Shown one piece after another: positions 18,383 through 25,933 of a DNA stretch of 25,933 bases (its first letter is position 1; the number at the start of each line of letters is the position of its first letter). The stretch spans positions 1-25,933 of the forward strand of contig JAHBMJ010001860.1 in NCBI GenBank assembly GCA_018398765.1, given 5' to 3'. The position numbers were made by a program, and so were the translations under genes. The notes under the pieces are model-generated. The model was not told the DNA's origin. It saw only the letters and a program-made list of their open reading frames with translations, and ran no database searches. The stretch comes from Chromera velia. Taxonomy: Eukaryota; Sar; Chromeraceae.

Positions 18383-20161
18383 ATGACGGCCCTTCCGTCG
18401 GTGTATTTTGGAGTGAATGCAAAGAGAAGGAAGCTTCACAAAAAAAGGGAACAGTGTGAAGAGATCGTGTCGTTGAATCCTCATCTGCTGGACTTTGTCT
18501 GCGTTGATCCCAATGACCCTTTTTCTGCTATCAACCCATCTTTTTTGCGGTGTATCTCCTGCAAGATCGACATTCCTTTGAAGAGTGAGTGGGACTTTTC
18601 TCGTCCTCGAACTCACTGCCTTTCAGGTGTGCACCAGGCGATGGATCCGAAGCCCCCCGCTTAGAAGGACAAAGTGGGTGCTCTGGAGAAAATGAATTTC
18701 TTTACAGTTTGTGCTTACAAACCCAAAGCTCAGCCTCCCATTCAACCACCACCAGCAGTAGCCCTGGCAGCAGCCGCTGCAACAGCCGTTAATGACGATG
18801 TGGTGATGGTTGATCCTCAACCTGATCCCGCCCCCCAGTCTCCTCAGCATGTTCAAGAATTTGTGCACTCTTGTCTGGGTGTGATCAGCGGGAAATACTT
18901 TGTGCTGGCAGATTTCGTCTTACCTTTGTACGGAGACGGAGGGGGGGGTGAAGATGCGGAGGTGGAGGTGAAACCTGTAGAGATGTACGAGGTGAAGGCA
19001 ATCAAAAACTCTGAGGACGGAGAGAACCTTGGAGCAGTGTTTTCGAAAGTGTGTGGAGGGACGACGCGACTACCCAACAACCCCTGCAAGGATTGCAAAT
19101 CAGTCAGACTTGGCTCATCTCCCTATCATGTCTAGTGCCACTCAGTCTGGTTTATCCCTTCTCTTTCTTTTCCTTCTTTCCCTTTCTGTCTGTTCTTATC
19201 TGCAGGAACATTGTGAAGCTTCGCAAGTTCACGGCGCGGCTTGACCGGGTTCGGGGAACCTGGGCGGCCTTCCAGGCATTCATTCACGAGTGTCATGGGG
19301 AGGAGGTTCCTGAATCTCTCTTCGCCTTGGCCATCCCTTCCAATCGGGAAAAGGCTGCAGCAAAGACAGAAGGAAAAGTCCTTAAACATTCCCCCTGGGT
19401 GGATATGCAGGGTGAGGAGAGGATCCTTGCCCTCCGACAGAAGACGCTTGCCGCCCTCCAGATGAAAGTCATCAGACCCGAGTGGGAGAAGGAGTGGATG
19501 AGGGCAGAGCGAGTGTTGCAGATTGCTCAGAATGCGTCTCGTACTGTGCATATCCCTGTTATGAACAAGGCCTTTTGGCAAGCGTTCCGAAAGAAACTGG
19601 AAGATGAGGGGAGGGGGGATTCGAAACAGATCGCTCTGGCTGTTCAACAGATCACAGACGGAGAAATGGAGAAAAAACAGGGTGTGTTGTATGGGTTCCT
19701 CATGATGGGGGCACAGGTGATTGACAAAAAGGCACGGGGGGTGGGAATGCAGGGAATCAAGTCGTACCCCCAGGTCTATGATTTCCTTCTGGCGATGCTG
19801 AAGTGGGGCAGCAAAGCCTCCGAGACCGTGTCAAAGACGATGCTCGACTACACCATTACGTTTTTGAGGGCGTGGCGCCAAAAGCGGCTGGGCACTGATG
19901 AGTTTGAACTTCTCCAACCAGGTCAGCATCTTCCGAGCAGTCTTTCTCTCTCTCTTTATCTCTTTTTCGTTCATTTTTCTTTTTCTCCCTTCTCTCTTTC
20001 TCACTCTTTCTCTCTCTCTGCGTGTGTGTATCTGTGTCTGTGTGTGTCTATCTGTGTCTGTATGTGTGTGCCCTCTATCGCCTTTCCCTCTCCTCTCAGC
20101 ATCTCTCACTGTTCGGAGTCTCTCAAATCGAAAAATTACTGATGACTTGCACAGTTATTGA
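18383..20161 (+). CDS. Spliced gene with BED/CGGBP-like zinc-finger start; stop in frame
   Basis: From ATG 18383 the protein starts MTALPSVYFGVNAKRRKLHK and reaches FLRCISCKIDIPLKS (C57, C60), the first half of a BED/CGGBP-like finger. A 42-bp intron (18585-18626, GTGAGT...TTTCAG) gives KSVHQAMD, as in such fingers, but then a TAG at 18662-18664. A longer intron (18585-18707, ...TTTACAG) skips the stop in frame. Exon 2 is Pro/Ala-rich, then acidic. A pyrimidine-tract intron ends CTGCAG at 19205. Exon 3 (19206-19921) encodes about 239 soluble, helix-rich residues of no recognised family. Intron 19922-20099 (CAG|GTCAGC...CTCTCAG) joins in phase to a last exon ending TGA at 20159-20161. The exon 2/3 donor is unresolved. 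It may be a transposon-derived gene or pseudogene. Confidence 0.55.
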
Positions 20162-21643
20162 CAAGTTGCATATCAATGAGATCGCACACGATTGTTAACT
20201 AAGCTAATGACATATTAGTAACATGATTAGTTTGAAGACACTTTTAAATAGTGTCTGATAGTTTAAGATATATTAGTGTTTTTGAGTTTTGATTGATTGA
20301 TTGATTGATTGATATGTTTCCACTATATCTATCTATCGCCAGAGCTAGCAGGAAATAGTTGTAGATAGTTGAAAAGATTTTAAGATATTGTATAGCTGAG
20401 AAGTTAGGAGTTTTTTTTGTCCACCATTATGCCTCACACACCCCTGCCATCCGTAGTCCGGCGTTTTCAGATGACCTCATTCTGAATCATACCAGGGGGG
20501 GGCATCCACCCTCAGCTCTCGTAGCGCTGCACACCACCCCCCTCCCGGTGTTATACACCCCTATATCAAATTTGGATAAGACTTTGAAGGCGTTGAAGGA
20601 GCTGCGAAGACCGACCACAGATTGAAGAGATGAAAGAAAACTTTAAGGGGGGAGGGTGAAAGGGAATTGAAAGAAGGAATTATAAGGAAGAAAAAAAAAG
20701 AAAAGAAATAATCAGATGATCAAAACGACCTGCATGAAAAGAAAGAAGCAAAGTCACTATACTTGAATTCGAATTCGTATGCTGACACTAGATTCAAGCT
20801 TCCTTTAACTTCTTTAAATAGTTTTTAAAACGAAATGTATTTATGATAAAACGGGATTAACGTTAACTTGACTTGAACAGTATTTCTAACTCAATTTGTT
20901 TTTTTAATATATAAATAGTTTAAACATATTTGACATCGTTTGAGTGTATCTTTGTCGATTCTTTTACCGTTTTTAAAGGTTTTAAATTAGAGGCCGGCAT
21001 GAGAATAAAGGTCAGAAGAATTGAATAGTTTGCTATGTATATACAAGCGTTATGGCAGACCGGGCCGGCGGGTACTGCATGCGCGCGCTCGCGCGTGTGG
21101 TACATGCCATGCGCCGTTTGTATATATATGCCGTCCCGGCTAACCACAGCCCGTTGACTGATGTACGCATACGCTCTTAATATTCGTACTGGCTGCCCCG
21201 CAACTCCATGCACAGTAGAAAATTTAATCCGCGATTATGCTTTCGGCAGACCGAGGCATCTGTCAAAGAGTAAAAAAGAAATTAAATTAAAGTTCCAGCT
21301 TTATTTCTTTCAGTTAGCTCCCGTCTAGGCTCCCGTTAATGTGCAGATTTGCTTTAGAATGCACTTGTTGTGGTTTTGTGGCTGGGGATCTTTCGCCGGT
21401 ACTATAGTGTCACTACATTTTTGAGGTGGGCTGATTTGCCGTCTCCTAGCTTGTTTTTAACACTTCGTGTGGGCAAGCGGTTTTATCATGCCAGAAAGAC
21501 CCACGTTGGACCAGGTCCTTCAGTAAACTGTTTATCCTCCTCTTCATACTGTACAGATACCAGAGTTTGGAGCTCTTGCTTGCTTCTTGTGTGGAGAAAG
21601 AGTTACGTTCGTCTCGTCCCTTTGGTCAGTTGCGTTCGTCTCT
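20162..21643. other. AT-rich intergenic DNA
   Basis: This contains a GATT array (20291-20312), a block near 20500-20575 that shares ATAGGGGTGTAT (inverted) with about 17739-17751, and a GCGCGCGCTCGCGCG run near 21081-21096. No gene is supported. The short frames at 20920-21213 and 21370-21669 belong to no recognised family. Confidence 0.45.
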
Positions 21644-21760
21644 CAGACCTGGACTGGCAGTTTTCTTAAGCGTCTTATGTGAATAAGAGGCCAAGGCTAT
21701 CACCCTAGACTAGCCAACCTCTTTGCTAATTCACCTAATCGATTGATTGATTAAATAACA
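21644..21760 (+). repeat. 84-bp dispersed repeat, copy B, with ATTG tail
   Basis: It matches 16275-16358 through 21727 and then continues into AATCGATTGATTGATTAAA. The short-repeat tail suggests the 3' end of a SINE or LINE. Confidence 0.65.
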
Positions 21761-21782
21761 AGCAAACCAGAGTTTTTTATGA

Positions 21783-22080
21783 GTGTTTGATCGTTTCTTC
21801 AGCAAAGAGATCGACACCAAAACTTGGTTAATGAAGCGTAAACAGTTGTGGCACACCTCTTGTACTGCGTTTATGGTATATCTAGGTGTATCAGGTTTGG
21901 ATAGGTTTGGTGTGTGGGCCCTTCAAACCCTTCAACGCCGCCTAGCAACACCGCCCTTGAGCCTCAGGCTTGAAGGAGGGTCTAAAATAATATCCCGGGC
22001 AATCTCGGGCCCTGTTAGCGGTGGAGATACCTTGATATAATGGGAAGGTCTAGCACAGAACCAATCAATCAATCAATCAA
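21783..22080 (+). repeat. Candidate retroelement 3' end with (CAAT)n tail
   Basis: A unique stretch of about 280 bp, containing an 85-codon frame that ends at 22040 and a hairpin near 21956-21978 (CCTTGAGCC...GGCTTGAAGG), runs into an AATC array at 22062-22080. The layout of a terminal frame, short untranslated end and simple tail fits a truncated non-LTR element. No reverse transcriptase motif is visible, so this is inference. Confidence 0.35.
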
Positions 22081-22120
22081 ACCATAATTCAACGGTGATT
22101 GGGGGTAAATTGAGAGCCTA

Positions 22121-22122
22121 TT

Positions 22123-22153
<31 letters not shown>

Positions 22154-22157
22154 TAAT
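22121..22157. repeat. (AATC)n microsatellite
   Basis: This second AATC array lies 40 bp after the previous one and may be the tail of another truncated copy. Confidence 0.8.
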
Positions 22158-22593
22158 ATTTAGACAAATCAATTAGTTTTGATATTATACTTCTAGAGTG
22201 AATCAAATACTTATTATAAAGTGTTTAATCTAGGTTCTATACTGTAAAGCTTCAAATAATGAAAACTCAGGTTAACTTTCTTTTTTTCTTTAAAACTTTG
22301 TTAACTTCATAAAGGAAAATCGAATCTACATCAAAGGTTCGATCCTAGGTGTGGTTTTAAATGAAAGTGAGTGCTAGACGAGTCTCATGAAACCTGTGAT
22401 TCATCATATAACGCAGCGCAGCCCTAGGCACAGCCTAGAGCGCAGTAGACCTAACAGTGGCCCCTGCATGAGTATTTATCAATTAATATACAAAAATACC
22501 AGCAGAAATGCTAGCAAAAATGTCTGCATCCTTTACTTCCCCTATCAATACAGCAAACATACACAAAAAAGGTCAGCCAGTGTAAGACTGTCA
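22158..22593. other. No gene seen
   Basis: AT-rich spacer. A GGTTCGATCC match near 22336 lacks the rest of a tRNA. Confidence 0.45.
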
Positions 22594-22850
22594 CAGCGAC
22601 ACACCAGATAGAAGAGAAGAAAGGGAGGGAGAAGATCGTGTTCTTTGTTCTTTCCCCCCCCTCCCCTCTTATTTGCACCCATTCTTTCTTGCACCCCCAT
22701 TGACACAGCCTAGAACATAACAGTTAGACACAAAAGAGGCCAGGCAGCACGAGGCAGCGACACACCAGACAGAAGAGAAGAAAACGAAGGAGGAGATCAT
22801 GTTCTCTGTTCTTTCCCCCCTCTCCCCTCTCGTTTCCCCTTCTTTTTTAG
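22594..22850. repeat. Tandem duplication of about 100 bp, offset 161
   Basis: CAGCGACACACCAGA-T/C-AGAAGAGAAG through a GTTCTTTCCCCCC / TCCCCTCT stretch occurs at about 22594-22690 and again at 22755-22845. A smaller tandem of about 30 bp follows at 22848-22903 (TAGCTA...AAGTGCATT...TATTTA twice). Confidence 0.75.
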
Positions 22851-22903
22851 CTATAAGTGCATTATATTTAAGTGTTTGCATAGCTAAGTGCATTGTATTT
22901 AGG

Positions 22904-23578
22904 GCACAAAAGGTTTTAAGCTCATAAAACGTTTAGTAAGCAACCTAGTCTTTCGATTTGAATGAGGGAGATATTTTGGACTGCTTGGCGGTGCCAGGAC
23001 TGCTCCGATCAGAAACCGGATCGGACGGCGATGCCAGTGTGAACCCAGGCATTCCACGCGCACCAAGACTGGCGCGGGCTTTACGGCGGATGTTGAGATC
23101 TGCTGGGGTCTAGACCTTTACACATGGTTTGCATGCATCACTTAGCGGACTCGGTATTTGAATTTGCATAAAGCGTTGCAGAGAGACTGAGAGCAACGTT
23201 GGGACAAAACGTACAGATGATCGTTCAGTTGTTCTAGGTTTCTAGCTAGTTGTTGAGAGTTGTTGAGAAGTTTGAAGGTTGATGAGAGTCATGATGTCGG
23301 GAGATTGGTTGAGACTTTGAGATAGACTTGCACGTACTCGCACGTACGTACGTAGAAAAACTATGTTCGTGGACTTCTTAATAGATCATTTTATGTTGAT
23401 TTGGGACACAAACTCCATCTTCAAGAAACAATCTTCTAGCGACTCATCTCTTCTTCTTCTTATGCACCGCCAACCTTCCCTATAGACATACGTAGAGTAC
23501 CTTGTTACAGAGGGGACCTGATTGATGGTCTTCCTCAAGTAAAGCTGGAATTAAACAAGCAAAACTCAGACAAACTTT
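22904..23578. other. No gene seen
   Basis: This holds a small CCGATC...GATCGG inverted repeat near 23005-23024 and an ACGTACGTACG run near 23341-23352. No coding sequence is supported. Confidence 0.4.
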
Positions 23579-23748
23579 CTTATAATCCTGTCTGCTCCAG
23601 TCTTACTGCATTCTCTGCATTCGCAAAACACCGTTTCAAATTTTTTTGGTTTCTATTGCTTTAATTCTGTAAGATCTAACATTTTCTTCTATCTTGCTGA
23701 TCGGCGCGCATTACGCGAGTAACGCGACTGAATTAACGCACGCATCGA
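23579..23748 (+). repeat. 170-bp direct repeat, copy A
   Basis: CTTATAATCCTGTCTGCTCC... to ...GAATTAACGCACGCATCGA aligns without gaps to 25376-25545. I count 12 differences, all transitions, five of them at CpG/TpG. Confidence 0.85.
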
Positions 23749-24080
23749 ATCATTTTACTGTGCATGTGGTTTGTATGCATGCGATGCGATACAGAAGCAC
23801 GTACTAAAATATAATTGAACTGACAGGTTGTCTGCATTCAGTACATCACATAGCAAAAGCAGAATGAAGAGAACAGAAAGGTATTAGATTCACAGATTGC
23901 AGTACTACGTTAAGCATGAAGTGAGAGTTTACTTTGTGTGGCTCTGAGCGCGCTCGTGTGTGTGTCACCATGTTCCAACGCAGACTCAATTCATAAACGT
24001 TCACCTTCCATCTACAGAGTTCATCTAGTCTGCCAAGCTAGCAAATCTCACTTCCAATAACGCAGTCGCCAGTAAACCGC
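23749..24080. other. No gene seen
   Basis: Spacer with a TGCATGCGATGCG motif near 23777. It lies downstream of the minus-strand gene. Confidence 0.4.
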
Positions 24081-24892
24081 CTAGCTACCATCCCTCATTA
24101 CTTTCATAATTTGGTGACGGAAGTGGGGAGCGTCCCCTTCGCAAAAAAACTTCTCAGAAAGTCCGGACAGTGTTTGAGTCTTCTTGTATGGTTCTTTAAA
24201 GCCGTCCAGCATGATATCGATACATGCTGAAAGTGCGAACATGCACGTGTCGGAGGCTTGGAGCTTGGAGTCTGTTTGTTCGAGGTCTTCTACCAGTCGC
24301 TCCATTCATGGAAAAGTCATGGGATGACCAAGTCCTGGAGATCGTCATTATTCACCACTTCGAGTTCACTGGCTTCCGCTGGCTTCATACGTACGACCAA
24401 GACCACAAGTATGAGCCGTGAGGAGAGGATTCTGCACAAGATCCACGAAGAAACCCGTGAGCGTCATCGTCGCTTTGTGCGAGCACAAAGACACATTCAT
24501 GTATGTTTGTTTGTTCTTGTTGGGAAAGGAGTGAGGCTGGGAAGAAAAATGCCTTGCACAAAAGGAAATGATGATTGACCCAGAGAGCATGGACTCCTCT
24601 TATTGACGGTACATCACATTTTTCTTTGCTGCCGCATTCGACTGTTCCAAGATAGGCAAACAACATCTCATCCGAAAGCAGCTTGAAAGAAAGAGAAGGA
24701 AAAGAAGGAAGAGAGCATGTGGGTGAGGCCGTGTGATGCTTTTGCATCTTCTCTTGTTCTTTGCTGGTATTCTTACCTGCTTGTCCCAATCTGACGAGGG
24801 TGTGAAAGGGGGTTTCTTGCATGCTTCGCCTTTGTGCTGGCTTGTGTATGTCTGATGGACAGTGCTGATGAAGGAAATGACTTGGTCTGTCC
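24081..24892 (-). CDS. Uncharacterised spliced gene fragment
   Basis: A well-formed intron lies at 24776-24682 on the minus strand: CAG|GTAAGA, then a pyrimidine tract, then TTTCAAG. It is 95 bp long. The exon before it (24892-24777, preceded by TTTGCTCCACTAG) reads TDQVISFISTVHQTYTSQHK and so on to SSDWDKQ. It joins in phase to LLSDEMLFAYLGTVECGSKE in the next exon, which runs to about 24612. A last stretch (24305-24081) reads RLVEDLEQTDSKLQASDTCM through PHFRHQIMKVMRDGS and stops. A stretch near 24410-24330 (SELEVVNNDDLQDL) may be another exon. The junctions between these, and the start codon, are unresolved. No family is recognised; the peptides look soluble. It sits between the two 170-bp repeats. 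Confidence 0.42.
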
Positions 24893-25227
24893 CTAGTGGA
24901 GCAAATCAGAGAGCGTATTGTCGGCACAGCTTCCCGACAAGCTCCATCATGCATATTCTCGTTTGCATCCACTCTTCATGCTCTGTTTCTGAAGACAGCC
25001 ACTCTGCATTGACTCGTACTCCTTTGTATCCTTGAAATAAGAAAGGAATTGAGTGCAAAGAAGGGAGACACATGGTGTTTCATCTCTGCATTTTCTGATC
25101 GATTAATGGCATAAGTGAAGGAAAGAAATAAAAGTCCAGGCCGGGAACCGTTGCGTAGTATCAGCGTGATCGTTCTGCAGTTGAGAGTCTGGGAATCAAG
25201 TCGTGAGCCGCTGTCCTGAAGGGAGTG

Positions 25228-25375
25228 ATGCCTCTTCGGCTGTTTGCCATGCAGCATGCAGTTGAGAAAAAAATTACTTGGAAAGTCCAGGTCGATCGCT
25301 CTCAGTCAAAACCTGACAAAGAAAGAAAGAGGTACAGAAAGCTCGCTGCCTTCCAGGCGAAAAAGAAACAATGCG
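25228..25375 (+). other. Possible coding fragment, Lys/Arg-rich
   Basis: An ATG at 25228 opens a frame reading MPLRLFAMQHAVEKKITWKV then KRYRKLAAFQAKKKQ, which runs into the second 170-bp repeat. It is too short and unmatched to call a gene. Confidence 0.2.
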
Positions 25376-25545
25376 CTTATGATCCTGTCTGCTCCGGTCT
25401 TACTGCATTCTCTGCATTCGCAAAACACTGTTTCAAATTCCTTTGGTTTCTATTGCTTTAATTTTGTAAGATTTGACATTTTCTTCTATCTTGCTGGTCG
25501 GCGTGCATTATGTGAGTAACGCGACTGAATTAACGCACGCATCGA
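25376..25545 (+). repeat. 170-bp direct repeat, copy B
   Basis: Direct copy of 23579-23748, with equal length and no indels. Confidence 0.85.
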
Positions 25546-25721
25546 TGTTATGTCGTACTTTGAAGGCGAAGGAGACGACAGTAGTTTTAAAGGCGCGTGG
25601 AAGCGCCTTATTGAGGAGGGGGCATATGTTATGGTTTACTCAGACCGCAACTTAAGTCTTTGATTATTCTGAGATGTTTTGCTGTCTGTGTCCTTTGGCA
25701 GACATCAGGAGAATCACAATG

Positions 25722-25799
25722 GATGAAATGTGAGCACTGCCAGGTGGCAGACTGAGAAGCGGAAGGTCTCGAGTTCGATTCCCACCTCCATCTCTTTTG
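25722..25799 (+). ncRNA. tRNA-like SINE candidate
   Basis: TGGCAGACTGAG (25745-25756) resembles a pol III A box and GAGTTCGATTCC (25771-25782) a B box. A TTTT that could end pol III transcription is at 25795-25798. CTGCCAGGTGGCAG forms a D-arm-like hairpin. The boxes are only about 26 bp apart and the T stem pairs badly, so it is not a working tRNA. A tRNA-derived SINE head with an internal deletion is the likeliest reading. Confidence 0.3.
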
Positions 25800-25860
25800 C
25801 CTGACTTTGAAAATTCACAAGAAGCTGATTAATCGGTTCCGTATCGGTTAAGGCAAAGTA

Positions 25861-25933
25861 TGTCAAACTTGATACACTTTCAAAAATGAAAGTCTGTCAA
25901 ACATGATACACTTACACAATTGATACACTTTCA
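25861..25933. repeat. TGATACACTT repeat array with hairpin
   Basis: The unit TCAAAC-T/A-TGATACACTT occurs twice and TTGATACACTTTCA recurs at the window end. ACTTTCA-AAAA-TGAAAGT (25876-25893) is a perfect 7-bp stem. The array may continue past the window and could be a transposon subterminal region. Confidence 0.55.

Noticed and set aside
22320-22350. Perfect B-box match GGTTCGATCC as a tRNA gene
   Set aside because: There is no A box, no pairing T stem and no acceptor stem around it.
24291-24330. A 29-bp or 39-bp intron joining the SELEVVNNDDLQDL stretch to RLVEDLEQ
   Set aside because: The first is implausibly short and the second joins out of frame; the junction is left open.
23579-25545. 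The 170-bp direct repeats as LTRs of an element enclosing the minus-strand gene
   Set aside because: The ends are not TG...CA, the outer flanks do not match, and no retroelement motif lies between them.
1-25933. CRISPR arrays, bacterial operons, prophage or toxin genes
   Set aside because: No regularly spaced repeats, no such protein families, and the spliced eukaryotic gene structure argues against them.

Overview
This window looks like nuclear DNA of a eukaryotic microbe. It contains a Qa-SNARE (syntaxin), a FRAG1/DRAM-type membrane protein, pyrimidine-tract introns with GT...AG ends, a Ty1/copia remnant, a hAT-like element, microsatellites and large gene-poor stretches. Nothing looks bacterial: there are no operons, ribosome-binding sites or CRISPR arrays. 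The many TGCATGCA motifs (a known apicomplexan AP2-type site), the intron style and the base composition make a chromerid alga such as Chromera velia my best guess. That is inference and no gene here proves it.

Layout. 1-2096: broken Ty1/copia reverse transcriptase and RNase H. 2482-3253: about 756 bp AT-rich hAT-like non-autonomous DNA transposon with an 8-bp target duplication. 3254-4342: tetranucleotide low complexity. 4343-9239: two direct repeats of about 455 bp with TG...CA ends and the same 4-bp outer flank, probably one non-autonomous LTR element. Its interior holds decayed spliced coding stretches and an exact 542-bp duplication around a single N, almost certainly an assembly artefact. 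9240-10629: no gene. 10630-11370: six-TM FRAG1/DRAM-family gene (+). 11540-12250: very long pyrimidine tract. 12251-14098: AT-rich, with retroelement tails. 14099-15271: syntaxin (-). 15272-18382: motif-rich intergenic DNA with low-complexity coding-like sequence and a GC hairpin cluster. 18383-20161: spliced gene (+) with a BED/CGGBP-like zinc-finger start and an in-frame stop. 20162-23578: AT-rich DNA with SINE/LINE-like tails. 24081-24892: uncharacterised spliced gene (-) lying between two direct 170-bp repeats. 25700-25933: tRNA-like SINE candidate and a short repeat array.

The two confident host genes are the syntaxin (membrane fusion) and the FRAG1/DRAM protein (membrane or lysosome-related). 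They are separate genes with no visible functional link. The rest is mostly transposable-element debris. Across three repeat pairs, nearly every difference I count by eye is a transition, which suggests strong cytosine deamination acting on repeats. I found no complete new defence or metabolic system. The best leads are the BED-finger gene, the long tail on the syntaxin, the LTR-flanked element and the transition bias.
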